Origin: Bauldia sp.
Lineage (GTDB): Bacteria; Pseudomonadota; Alphaproteobacteria; Rhizobiales; Kaistiaceae
NCBI GenBank assembly: GCA_020442065.1
Contig: JAGRKZ010000021.1
Coordinates: 1-38,698, forward strand
Reading direction: 5' to 3'
DNA length: 38,698 nt
The notes beneath the pieces are model-generated. The model saw only the letters and a list, made by a program, of their open reading frames with translations. It was not told the DNA's origin and did no database searches. This document shows, piece by piece, positions 31,480 through 38,698 of the stretch; within the stretch, counting starts at the first letter, position 1; every line of letters begins with the position of its first letter. Made by a program: the position numbers and the translations under genes.

Positions 31480-33405
31480 TCAGCGTGGCAGTTCCTCGCG
31501 AACAAAACCAACGGCCGGAATCGCTAGGCCGCCGACGAGGTGGTCCTCATTGTCGTAGTTGAACCAGAAGCGCTCCGTCCCGGTATCTCGCCTGCGAACG
31601 CCATCCGGCAGATCGAGCGTTTCCAGGCCGCTCGCGCGGCAGAGCTCGCCGAGCACGCGCCGGAGTGCAGGTTGATCGAGCCATGCCCCGAGATAGTGCA
31701 GCTTCCCCTCGGCAACGAGGACCGGTGCTCCGGTGTGGGTCGTCTCCAGCACCGTCGCACCGCCTTCGAGACGCTCCAGCCAGCCCGTGGCCGCCCCGCC
31801 CCCGGCCAGTGGCACAGGCATGTCCGGACGCAGGCTTTCGACGCTGGCCACCGTCACATCCATCCCGGGGAGATCGGGAGGAAGGGGAACGGGAATGCGC
31901 ATGGAGGCATCCCGGCACGCCGCGCGTGGACCGATGACCACCGTGCTGCCGCTGTTTGCGAGAGCGGATTTCAGACTGTCCGGCATGTGCACCAGACCCG
32001 GCGCGAGCACCATGCGATAGTCCCTGAAGTCAATGCTGTCGGGCGGCAGGATATCGATGGACAGGCCCATCGAGCGCAGAGCTCTGTAGGTGTCGAAGAC
32101 GAGCCAGAAGTAGTCGAGACCGCGACCATGCGGCTGGGTGGTCCAGGAGAAGTCGGCATCGTAGTCGAACAGAATCGCAACCGGCGCCCTGCCCGACGCC
32201 ACGTCTGGCGCCTCTTCAATTTCCCGCGCGACCTGCATCGCTTCGGCCATGCCCGGCGCATCGGCGCTGTCGGGTCTCAGCAGGCCCGCATGCATCTGCT
32301 CCTGCGCCATCGGGGCCTGCCGCCAGCGGAAATAGAGCACCGCTTCCGCTCCGTGGGCGAAGGCTTCCCAGGTCCACAGCCGCACCATGCCTTCGAGCGG
32401 CGCGGGGTTGAACGGGGCCCAGTTCACCGGGCCGGGCTGCTGTTCCATCACCCAGAGCCTGCCATGGCCGACCGCACGGTAGAGGTCGTGGTGGAAGGCC
32501 TGGAAATCGGCATCGCCTTGTCGCGCGAACCGGCGCCTGTAGGCGGGGTCCACGTCGAGCTTCTGGTCCAGGAATCCGAGCGGGTAGCTGTCCCAGCTTG
32601 CAATATCGAGGTCCGCGCCGACGGCAAAATGATCGAAGCGGGTTTCCTTGCCCATGAAGTTGTGGGCAATCGGTGCGTCGGAATGAGCGCGAATGATCTC
32701 GGTCTGGCGCCGGTTGAACGCGGCGACCTGGTCGGAAGAATAGCGCCGGAAATCCGTCACATGCGATGGATTGGGCTCGGTGACCGTCAGGTTCGGCGGC
32801 TCGATCTCGTCGAAGTCGCTGTACTCCATCGACCAGAACACATTGCCCCAGGCCGTGTTCAGCGCGTCGATGTCGCCGTCGTTCCCGGCACTCGGGTAGC
32901 GCGCCCGCAGCCATCGGCGAAACCCCTCCCGGGCGGCCGGGCTGTAGGAGAGCACGGTGTCATGGCAGCCGTACTCATTGTCGGTCTGCCAGGCGCCGAC
33001 ATATGGATTGCGGCCGTAGCGTTCGGCGAGCAAGGTCACGATCCGGGTACACTCCCGGAGATAGCCTTCATGCGAGAAATCGTAGTGCCGGCGCGAGCCG
33101 AAGCCACGCGTTCGGCCCTCGCGATCGACGGCAAACATGTCGGGGTGGCGCTTTGCCATCCAGCGCGGCGGCGTGGCGGTGGGGGTGCCCAGAACCACCT
33201 TCAGACCGGCGGCCCCCAGAGTCTCAATGGCCTCGTCGAGCCACTCGAACCGATACTCGCCGGGTGCAGGTTCCAGCCGCGACCAGGCGAACTCGCCAAC
33301 CCTCACCCATGTCAGGCCCACCTCGGCCATGCGCGCCGCATCCCTCGCCCACATCTCGCGCGGCCAATGCTCGGGGTAGTAGCAGGTCCCGATGGTGCGG
33401 CGCAT
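31480..33405 (-). CDS. beta-galactosidase, glycoside hydrolase family 42
   Basis: This 641-residue cytoplasmic glycosidase cleaves terminal beta-galactosides. The TIM-barrel starts with GTCYYPEHWPREMWARDA, the family signature. The acid/base Glu is residue 144 in WQTDNEYG, and the nucleophile Glu is about residue 320 in LWVMEQQPGPVNW. The trimerisation and beta domains follow (SDAPGMAEAMQVAREIEEAP, then the C-terminal beta-sandwich). The zinc-binding cysteine cluster of some homologues near residue 106 is not present. GGAG lies upstream of the ATG at 33405. It is convergent with the PP-loop gene, 52 nt apart, and stands without sugar transporter or regulator genes. Confidence 0.93.
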   Translation of the reverse strand: MRRTIGTCYYPEHWPREMWARDAARMAEVGLTWVRVGEFAWSRLEPAPGEYRFEWLDEAIETLGAAGLKVVLGTPTATPPRWMAKRHPDMFAVDREGRTRGFGSRRHYDFSHEGYLRECTRIVTLLAERYGRNPYVGAWQTDNEYGCHDTVLSYSPAAREGFRRWLRARYPSAGNDGDIDALNTAWGNVFWSMEYSDFDEIEPPNLTVTEPNPSHVTDFRRYSSDQVAAFNRRQTEIIRAHSDAPIAHNFMGKETRFDHFAVGADLDIASWDSYPLGFLDQKLDVDPAYRRRFARQGDADFQAFHHDLYRAVGHGRLWVMEQQPGPVNWAPFNPAPLEGMVRLWTWEAFAHGAEAVLYFRWRQAPMAQEQMHAGLLRPDSADAPGMAEAMQVAREIEEAPDVASGRAPVAILFDYDADFSWTTQPHGRGLDYFWLVFDTYRALRSMGLSIDILPPDSIDFRDYRMVLAPGLVHMPDSLKSALANSGSTVVIGPRAACRDASMRIPVPLPPDLPGMDVTVASVESLRPDMPVPLAGGGAATGWLERLEGGATVLETTHTGAPVLVAEGKLHYLGAWLDQPALRRVLGELCRASGLETLDLPDGVRRRDTGTERFWFNYDNEDHLVGGLAIPAVGFVREELPR

Positions 33406-33759
33406 GCCTGTCTCTCCTTGCTCTCGGTTGCTGCGCTGAGTGCAGTGGGATGGTGTTCGGCCGAAGGTCAAGCCGGTCACGCGCGATCGGCAGGGCAGAG
33501 TTGTTCGGGTGCCCTCCGTCCCCGGTGCCGGATCATGTGCCCGCGCCGGACTGGACCAATCTTGGGTAAATCCCGGCTGGCGGCTTCCAGTCCTTGGACA
33601 AAAGCGGGCAAAGGATCAGCCATCTCTAACGCATTGGCCATGGGCATTGCGCGTCAGCCGCGCATGACGCGCAGCGGATCGAATTTGGGAAGGTTCATGG
33701 GGAGGGCGTCCGCAGGGTTGCCTAAGTGACTGCGACCCTTTACATGTCCGCGCCCAGGC
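33406..33759. other. intergenic region between GH42 gene and tRNA-Cys
   Basis: No gene is supported in these 354 nt. A possible tRNA promoter lies just before the tRNA: TTGCCT at 33719-33724, then a TTACAT-like -10 sequence at about 16 nt spacing. The remainder shows nothing recognisable. Confidence 0.35.
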
Positions 33760-33833
33760 GGCCTCGTGGCGGAGTGGTGACGCAGCGGACTGCAAATCCG
33801 TGCACGCCGGTTCGATTCCGGCCGAGGCCTCCA
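33760..33833 (+). tRNA. tRNA-Cys(GCA)
   Basis: A 74-nt cloverleaf: acceptor stem GGCCTCG/CGAGGCC, discriminator T and encoded CCA (33831-33833). The anticodon stem is GCGGA/TCCGT with loop CTGCAAA, giving anticodon GCA (one G-U-type closing pair). The T-arm contains GGTTCGATTCC. No recombinase remnant is seen next to its 3' end, unlike tRNA-Gln. Confidence 0.95.
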
Positions 33834-34135
33834 CCCCTGTTATCCGCACATGTCTCCCCCCGAAGCTTGGGGGATGGCGCGACTCGGACGCCTGGCGAAT
33901 CTTGGCCTGAGAGCGCCGGGGGCCAACCCCAATCTCCCACCCCGTGGCGACCGGGCGGGCCGCCTTGGATCCCCTGTCCATTGCGGCCCGCTTTCGCCAG
34001 GGTTTGCGCGCCTTCCGGCGCCGCTATCCCCATTCGGGCTCCCCGCGCCTTTTGATCGACACCCTCACTCTGGGTTAAACAACGACCAAGCTGCTTCGGC
34101 GGCTGCAAGGTGCTCGTGGGGACCGGGAGGACAAC
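33834..34135. other. intergenic region with GC hairpin below tRNA-Cys
   Basis: The hairpin TCCCCC (33855-33860)/GGGGGA (33869-33874) with an 8-nt loop lies 21 nt below the tRNA and may help end its transcript, though no T-tract follows. The rest is a GC-rich spacer. The downstream oxidoreductase has its own ribosome-binding site (GGGAGG) just before its start. Confidence 0.4.
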
Positions 34136-35212
34136 ATGGCGCGGCACGGTGTGCTCGGCGTGAGCTTCGATCACATGCACATGGGCGACCTGCTCCGCCT
34201 CGTCGTCGACCACCCGGACGCCGAGATCGCGGGGATCTACGACCCCGATCCAGCGCGGATGCAGTCGGCGATCGAGACCTTCGCGATTCCGCCCGAGCGC
34301 GTGTTCACCGATCTCGAGGCGTGTCTCGCCACTCCCGGCGCCAACCTTGCCCTGGTCTGCTCGAAGACCGCAGAGCATGCCGCCACCGTCGAGAAGATCG
34401 CGCCGTACGGCCTCAACGTCATGATCGAGAAGCCGTTCGCGGCGAGCGTCATCGATGCCCGGCGCTGCATCACGGCGATGGAGGCGAGCGGCAAGCGGCT
34501 TGCCGTCAACTGGCCCCTCGCCTGGTACCCTTCGCACAACACCGCCAAACGGCTGATCGAAGAGGGCGCGATCGGCGAGGTCATCGAAGTCCATTTCTAC
34601 GACGGCAATCGCGGCCCCCTCTTCCATCTCGCCGACAAGGTCGAGGTGACGCCCGAGGAGGTCGAGCGGCAGAAGCCGGAGTCGTGGTGGTACAAGAAGG
34701 TCTCCGGCGGCGGCAGCCTGCTCGACTATCTCGGCTACGGGGCGACGCTCGGCACCTGGTTCATGGGCGGCGAGGCGCCACTCGAGGTGACCGCAACCGT
34801 CGACGAGACGCCTGGGATCGAGGTCGACCAGCATTCGATCACGGTCTGCCGCTATGCCCGCGGCCTGTCGAAGCTCGAGACGCGGTGGGGCACGCTCACC
34901 GACCCCTGGGTGCAGCAGCCCCTGCCGAAGTGCGGCTTCGTGCTGGTGGGGACGGATGGTTCGATCGCCAGCTACGACTACGACGACCATGTGACGCTGC
35001 AGACGCGGGCCAATCCGGTGCATACGGCGGTACCGGTCGATACCTTGCCCGTCGGCCGGCGCAACCCGATCGAGTATGTCCTCGCCCGGCTCGACGACGG
35101 CGCACCGATCGCCGGGCCGCTCGATCCCGCCCTCTGCCTGACCGGCCAGCGCATCATCGACTCGGCCGTCCTCTCCTCCCAGATGAAGTGCACGGTGGGT
35201 CTGGTCGACTGA
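34136..35212 (+). CDS. Gfo/Idh/MocA-family oxidoreductase with atypical nucleotide motif
   Basis: This 358-residue sugar or inositol-type NAD(P)-dependent dehydrogenase family member has an N-terminal Rossmann fold. The usual GxGxxG is replaced by GVLGVSFDHMHMGDLL. The family EKP motif is present (NVMIEKPFAAS near residue 98), as is a C-terminal alpha/beta substrate domain with SGGGSLLDYLGYG near residue 190. GGGAGG lies upstream of the ATG. The DHMHMGD insertion at the cofactor site makes standard NAD binding uncertain; it may define a subfamily. It is followed after 20 nt by cobD on the same strand but is not a known cobalamin gene, so co-transcription may be incidental. Confidence 0.85.
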   Translation: MARHGVLGVSFDHMHMGDLLRLVVDHPDAEIAGIYDPDPARMQSAIETFAIPPERVFTDLEACLATPGANLALVCSKTAEHAATVEKIAPYGLNVMIEKPFAASVIDARRCITAMEASGKRLAVNWPLAWYPSHNTAKRLIEEGAIGEVIEVHFYDGNRGPLFHLADKVEVTPEEVERQKPESWWYKKVSGGGSLLDYLGYGATLGTWFMGGEAPLEVTATVDETPGIEVDQHSITVCRYARGLSKLETRWGTLTDPWVQQPLPKCGFVLVGTDGSIASYDYDDHVTLQTRANPVHTAVPVDTLPVGRRNPIEYVLARLDDGAPIAGPLDPALCLTGQRIIDSAVLSSQMKCTVGLVD

Positions 35213-35232
35213 GCGCCATCTCCCACCTCTGG

Positions 35233-36189
35233 ATGCTCGCGGCGGCCCTCGCGCTCGACGCTCTGGCCGGCGATCCCGAAACCCTGTGGCGTCGTGTGCC
35301 GCATCCGGTCGCCGTCCTTGGCGGCCTCGTCGGCCTGCTTGACCGGGGCCTCAATCGGCCGCGCCTCTCCCCCCACCTCCGCACCGCTGGGGGGATCCTC
35401 GCGATTGTCATCGTCACCGTCATGGCGGCCGCTGTCGGCGCCCTGCTCGAATTTCTCTGCTCGCTGGTCCCCTATGGCTTCATCGCGACCATCGTCGTCG
35501 CCGCCGTCATGATCGCCGGACGCAGCCTTTACGATCACGTCCGCGCCGTCCGCGCCGCCTTCGCGACCGGCGGCCTCGATGCGGCACGCACCGCCGTCGC
35601 CCGCATCGTCGGCCGCGATCCGGCGAGCCTCGACGAGCCGGCGGTGTGCCGGGCGGCGATCGAGTCCGCGGCGGAGAACTTCGCCGACGGCGTGGTCGCG
35701 CCGGCCTTCTGGTTCGCGCTCCTCGGCCTGCCCGGCCTCCTCGCCTACAAGGCGATCAACACCGCCGATTCGATGATCGGCCACCGCACGCCGCGCTACG
35801 AGCGGTTCGGCTGGGCCTCGGCGCGGCTCGACGATCTCGTCAACCTGCCGGCCAGTCGCCTCGCCGGCGCGCTGATCGCGCTGGCGGCCCCGGTGGCGGG
35901 CGGCTCCATCGCGGAGGCTTTCCGCGTCATGCGGCGCGATGCGCCGACCCATCACTCCCCCAATGCCGGCTGGCCCGAGGCGGCGATGGCCGCCGCCCTC
36001 GGTCTCGCCCTCCTCGGCCCGCGCCGCTATCGCGGCGTGCTCACCGCCGCGCCGTACCTCAACGCCGCCGGCCGCCGCCGGGCGACCCCGGACGACATCG
36101 GCCGCGCCCTCCGCGTCTATGCCGTGGCCTGGGGCCTTCTGTTTCTGCTCGCCGCGACGAGCGGCGGCCTCGTCATCGCGCTGTCGTGA
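35233..36189 (+). CDS. cobD: adenosylcobinamide-phosphate synthase
   Basis: This 318-residue membrane protein (CobD/CbiB) attaches the aminopropanol arm to adenosylcobyric acid in cobalamin biosynthesis. About five transmembrane segments are visible. Conserved blocks are [20 protein letters not shown] near the start, [17 protein letters not shown] near residue 145, and [22 protein letters not shown] near residue 175. The start at 35233 ([15 protein letters not shown]) matches the family. It has no clear Shine-Dalgarno sequence and starts 20 nt after the preceding gene, so coupling is possible. Its 3' end overlaps the convergent cobQ by 17 nt. CobQ supplies its substrate. Confidence 0.92.
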   Translation: MLAAALALDALAGDPETLWRRVPHPVAVLGGLVGLLDRGLNRPRLSPHLRTAGGILAIVIVTVMAAAVGALLEFLCSLVPYGFIATIVVAAVMIAGRSLYDHVRAVRAAFATGGLDAARTAVARIVGRDPASLDEPAVCRAAIESAAENFADGVVAPAFWFALLGLPGLLAYKAINTADSMIGHRTPRYERFGWASARLDDLVNLPASRLAGALIALAAPVAGGSIAEAFRVMRRDAPTHHSPNAGWPEAAMAAALGLALLGPRRYRGVLTAAPYLNAAGRRRATPDDIGRALRVYAVAWGLLFLLAATSGGLVIALS

Positions 36190-37678
36190 CGCCGGCGATC
36201 GCGAGCAGCCGGTCGATGTCGACATGGCGCTCGAGGTGGGCGGCGAGCGCATCGAGCGCGGCGTCGACGCCGGCCTCGTAGCGGAGGTCCGAACCAGCGC
36301 CGCCCAGCCCGTCCAGGAAGGCCCGGCGGAACCCGTCGGCGGCGAACAGCCCGTGCACGTATGTCCCCGCGACCCGGCCATCGCCCGACTGCGCCCCGTC
36401 CAGCCGCCCGCCGAGATCGAGGACCGGCCGCGCACAGTCCGGTCCCTCGGTCCGGCCGAGGTGGATCTCGTAGCCCGCCACCGTCGCACCGGTCGCAAGG
36501 TGCCGTCCGGTCACCGGCGCCGTCACCTTGTCGCCGCCCATCGCCGTCGCGACGTCGAGCAGCCCGAGGCCGTCGACGGCCCCGCCGCCCTCGACGCCGC
36601 CGGGATCGCTGATCCGCCGTCCGAGCATCTGGTATCCGCCGCAGAGCCCAAGCACGGCGCCGCCGCGCCGACGGTGCGCGGCGATGTCGATGTCCCACCC
36701 CTCTCCGCGGAGGAACGCGAGGTCGGCCATCGTCGCCTTGGAGCCGGGGATCAGCACCAGATCCGCGACCGGCATGGGCTGGCCCGGCCGCACCATCACC
36801 ACCGCCACCTTCGGCTCGGCGCGAAGCGGGTCGAGATCATCGAAATTGGCGATCCGCGGCAGCATCGGCACGGCGACGACGATCCGGTCGGCCGCGTGCT
36901 TCGTTCCTCCCGAAGACCGACGGCCGGGAGCGAGTCCGTCGGCGTCGACCAGCCCGAGCGAATCCTCCGCCGGCAGCCGTGCCGTCTCGGCCAGCCACGG
37001 CACCACGCCGAGCGACGGCCAGCCGGTGCGCTCCTCGATCAGCGCCAGTCCGTTGGCGAACAGCCCGGCGTCGCCGCGGAACTTGTTGATGACGAAGCCG
37101 CGGATGCGGTCCCGGTCCCCGGCATCGAGCACCGCATGGGTGCCGACCAGGCTCGCGATCACGCCGCCGCGGTCGATGTCGCCGACCAGCACCACCGGCA
37201 CGGCCGCCGCGGCGGCGAACCCCATGTTGGCGATGTCACCGGCGCGGAGATTGACCTCGGCCGGGCTCCCCGCCCCTTCCACCACGACGAGGTCGCGCCC
37301 CGCGCCGATCCGGGCGAAGCTTTCCAGCACTCGCGGCATCAGCTCGGCCTTCCGACGCCCGTATTCGCGGGCGGGCATCGTCCCGACGCGCCGGCCTTGG
37401 ACCACCACCTGCGCTCCGGTCTCGCCCTCGGGCTTGAGCAGCACCGGGTTCATGTCGACGACGGGGGCGAGTCCCGCCGCCCGCGCCTGCAGCGCCTGGG
37501 CGCGTCCAATCTCGCCGCCGTCGGCGGTCGCCGCGGCGTTGTTCGACATGTTCTGGGGCTTGAACGGCGCGACGGCGAGACCGCGTCGCCACAGCGCCCG
37601 GCACAGCCCGGCCACCATCGCCGACTTGCCGACGTGGCTGCCGGTGCCCTGGATCATCAGGGCGGGGGTCGCGGTCAT
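36173..37678 (-). CDS. cobQ: cobyric acid synthase
   Basis: This 501-residue glutamine-dependent amidotransferase amidates four carboxylates of adenosylcobyrinic acid a,c-diamide. The N-terminal dethiobiotin-synthetase-like domain has P-loop GTGSHVGKS near residue 11 and [10 protein letters not shown]. The C-terminal class I glutaminase domain has the nucleophile in [10 protein letters not shown] near residue 345 and the catalytic His in GTYVHGLF. Length is normal. The ATG overlaps the stop of the antitoxin-like gene upstream by ATGA, so its translation may be coupled to that of the toxin-antitoxin pair. It converges with cobD. Confidence 0.95.
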   Translation of the reverse strand: MTATPALMIQGTGSHVGKSAMVAGLCRALWRRGLAVAPFKPQNMSNNAAATADGGEIGRAQALQARAAGLAPVVDMNPVLLKPEGETGAQVVVQGRRVGTMPAREYGRRKAELMPRVLESFARIGAGRDLVVVEGAGSPAEVNLRAGDIANMGFAAAAAVPVVLVGDIDRGGVIASLVGTHAVLDAGDRDRIRGFVINKFRGDAGLFANGLALIEERTGWPSLGVVPWLAETARLPAEDSLGLVDADGLAPGRRSSGGTKHAADRIVVAVPMLPRIANFDDLDPLRAEPKVAVVMVRPGQPMPVADLVLIPGSKATMADLAFLRGEGWDIDIAAHRRRGGAVLGLCGGYQMLGRRISDPGGVEGGGAVDGLGLLDVATAMGGDKVTAPVTGRHLATGATVAGYEIHLGRTEGPDCARPVLDLGGRLDGAQSGDGRVAGTYVHGLFAADGFRRAFLDGLGGAGSDLRYEAGVDAALDALAAHLERHVDIDRLLAIAGVTTAR

Positions 37679-38037
37679 GCAGCTGCGTCGAGGACCATCT
37701 CGGCGGTGATGCGGGACCAGGGCACCGACACCTTGCCGTCTTCGCCCTTCACGACCAGACCCGCTTCGACGAGGACGACGACGTCTGCGTGAACGCCGCG
37801 ATAGTCACGCGCGAGGCTCTTGGCCAGCGCCCGGATCGACGACGGCCCCTCGGATCGAAGCCGGCGCAGCAACGTCCATCGCCCCGGTGTCAGAACCCTG
37901 AGCAGACCCTCCATCGTCTCGAAGGAGAGCCGCGCCCGCTGCGCCCGGTGCTCGCCCCGGTCAAGTCGGTGCGCCATGGCGAGCGTGCGCTTCGCGAAGG
38001 CGTCGATTGTCTCGACTTCGATCCTAATCTCGTTCAT
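37675..38037 (-). CDS. winged-helix antitoxin-like DNA-binding protein
   Basis: This 120-residue protein resembles the HVO_A0114-type DNA-binding proteins found beside TumE-like toxins. A helical N-terminus ([17 protein letters not shown]) leads to a winged helix-turn-helix ([19 protein letters not shown], then [19 protein letters not shown] and [19 protein letters not shown]). The start at 38037 is preceded by GGAGGGAG about 9 nt away and overlaps the toxin gene by 14 nt. Its stop overlaps the cobQ ATG by 4 nt. It is likely the antitoxin and autorepressor acting at 38323-38340. The family assignment is from memory of the pattern. Confidence 0.7.
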   Translation of the reverse strand: MNEIRIEVETIDAFAKRTLAMAHRLDRGEHRAQRARLSFETMEGLLRVLTPGRWTLLRRLRSEGPSSIRALAKSLARDYRGVHADVVVLVEAGLVVKGEDGKVSVPWSRITAEMVLDAAA

Positions 38038-38317
38038 TCGCAATCTCCCTCCGAACATCAGCCCAAAAGTCTGCGAGCAGATCCTCGAACGATGTGAATC
38101 CATAGACCTCCTCGCGATCGCCGTAATGGCGATGATCGCCCTTGCCGCGTTCGTTGTCGTAACCGACGATCCGTCGGCCCGGCCGACCATAGAAGAGCGA
38201 GTACTTCAGCCCATGCGGGCGTTCACGAGTGGGCCTGTCCAGCCGCCAGACTTTGATCTGGACGATCGCACCGTCATCCATCAGGAGCTTCATGTCCTCA
38301 ATGAGTACGGTCGCCAT
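38024..38317 (-). CDS. TumE-like (DUF6516) toxin
   Basis: This 97-residue protein has the core of the DUF6516/TumE toxin family: an N-terminal beta hairpin (LLMDDGAIVQIKVWRL), HGLKYSLFYG, then IVGYDNERGKGDHRHYGD with the conserved GDHRH, and a C-terminal helix (FEDLLADFWADVRREI). It precedes its antitoxin on the minus strand, toxin first, overlapping it by 14 nt. The ATG at 38317 is chosen over the internal ATG at 38293 because it lies just below a promoter and palindromic operator; the AGGA before it is rather close (2 nt). The target is unknown, probably RNA or translation by family analogy. Confidence 0.7.
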   Translation of the reverse strand: MATVLIEDMKLLMDDGAIVQIKVWRLDRPTRERPHGLKYSLFYGRPGRRIVGYDNERGKGDHRHYGDREEVYGFTSFEDLLADFWADVRREIANERD

Positions 38318-38322
38318 GATCC

Positions 38323-38374
38323 TATGCTGTTTTTAGCATATGCATTATTCTACATCATAACCGTCAGAACTCAA
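38323..38374 (-). promoter_or_regulatory. toxin-antitoxin promoter and palindromic operator
   Basis: On the minus strand there is a TTGAGT -35 box (38369-38374), a 16-nt spacer and a TAGAAT -10 box (38347-38352). An inverted repeat TATGCT (38323-38328)/AGCATA (38335-38340), spacer 6 nt, then begins about at the predicted transcription start, 6 nt before the toxin ATG. This is the usual layout for antitoxin autorepression. The -35 box lies inside the last codons of cobO. The strip is strikingly AT-rich for this window. Confidence 0.6.
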
Positions 38375-38698
38375 TCCCCTCCTGCGCCTTTACGCCCGAA
38401 CGGAACGGATGCTTGATCATGGTCATGTCGGTGACGAGGTCGGCGATCTCGATCAGCTCGTCCTTGGCGTTGCGGCCGGTGACGATGACGTGGACGTCGC
38501 TCGGCTTCTCGTCGCGGAGGAAGGCCACCACCTCCTCGATCGGCAGGTAGTCGTAGCGGAGCACGATGTTCAACTCGTCGAGGAGCACCAGCCTGTGCGC
38601 CCCGGCCCTGATCAGCGCCTTGGCCTGCTCCCAGGCGGCCCGGGCCGCCGCGAGGTCGCGCTGGCGGTCCTGGGTCTCCCAGGTGAAGCCCTCGCCCA
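38364..38698 (-). CDS. cobO: cob(I)yrinic acid a,c-diamide adenosyltransferase (5' end outside window)
   Basis: The C-terminal 110 or so codons of CobO/BtuR run off the right edge. Visible sequence includes GEGFTWETQDRQRD, LVLLDELNIVLRYDYL, VIVTGRNAKDELIEIADLVT, KHPFRSGVKAQEGIEF and stop. These are strongly conserved in the family; the N-terminal P-loop is outside. The enzyme adenosylates cobalt before CobQ acts, so it belongs to the same pathway as cobQ and cobD. The toxin gene lies 46 nt below. Confidence 0.95.
   Translation of the reverse strand, partial: GEGFTWETQDRQRDLAAARAAWEQAKALIRAGAHRLVLLDELNIVLRYDYLPIEEVVAFLRDEKPSDVHVIVTGRNAKDELIEIADLVTDMTMIKHPFRSGVKAQEGIEF

Noticed and set aside
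31540-33729. 729-codon plus-strand frame opposite the GH42 gene
   Set aside because: The GH42 gene has both catalytic glutamates and a family start; the opposite frame is its shadow.
33850-35232. Upstream extension of the cobD frame to 779 codons
   Set aside because: The extension overlaps the oxidoreductase gene in another frame and is not protein-like; the CobD family starts at 35233.
1-38698. CRISPR arrays, rRNA genes, cobalamin riboswitch
   Set aside because: No regularly spaced direct repeats, rRNA segments or B12-box-like structures were seen; any riboswitch for the cob genes would lie upstream of cobO beyond the right edge.

Overview
The window is GC-rich DNA (by eye about two thirds G+C) from an alphaproteobacterium, most likely order Hyphomicrobiales (Rhizobiales). 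Support for this: a protein-L-isoaspartate methyltransferase-like gene sits directly upstream of tolC, the cobalamin genes are of the aerobic cobO/cobQ/cobD kind, Zur-type control uses a TATGTTATAACATA palindrome, and the serine-recombinase and IS remnants resemble those common in this order. No species can be named from the sequence alone.

Left part (35-12230): a catabolic locus. A minus-strand operon runs hyuA-hyuB, then a polyamine/opine-type ABC importer (Tat-exported binding protein, two permeases, ATPase). Across divergent promoters lie two LysR regulators, a cysteine hydrolase closely resembling N-carbamoylsarcosine amidohydrolases, and an ornithine cyclodeaminase/mu-crystallin family dehydrogenase. 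The two LysR promoter regions carry the same operator, ATTGAT-N11-ATCAAT, which ties the genes into one regulon. The proposed job is uptake of a small cyclic ureide or amide, ATP-dependent ring opening, decarbamoylation and further processing of the amine or amino acid. The substrate is unknown.

Middle part (12586-23485): a large ELWxxDGT/cadherin-like/RTX protein, a scar of two decayed insertion sequences (an IS1380-family fragment abutting an IS5-family fragment), a Sel1-repeat protein, and the last 68 codons of a serine recombinase whose stop codon lies inside the 3' end of a tRNA-Gln(CUG). The stretch 15071-17985 therefore looks like a degraded integrated element at a tRNA attachment site. 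Beyond it come a Zur-box-controlled zinc importer operon (znuA-znuC-znuB), a second RTX-type protein whose C-terminus resembles that of the first, a RecD/Pif1-like helicase and an L,D-transpeptidase lipoprotein.

Right part (23893-38698): tolC with its upstream methyltransferase-like gene, a SnoaL-like/gamma-glutamyltranspeptidase-like gene pair, an AT-rich pair encoding a secreted and a membrane protein of unknown function, an orphan PP-loop (SGGFDS) protein, a GH42 beta-galactosidase, tRNA-Cys(GCA), a Gfo/Idh/MocA-type oxidoreductase, and cobalamin genes cobD (plus strand) and cobQ and cobO (minus strand). A TumE-like toxin/winged-helix antitoxin pair is wedged between cobO and cobQ. Its promoter overlaps the last codons of cobO, and the antitoxin stop overlaps the cobQ start, so the pair is physically fused into the vitamin B12 gene order. 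cobO runs off the right edge.
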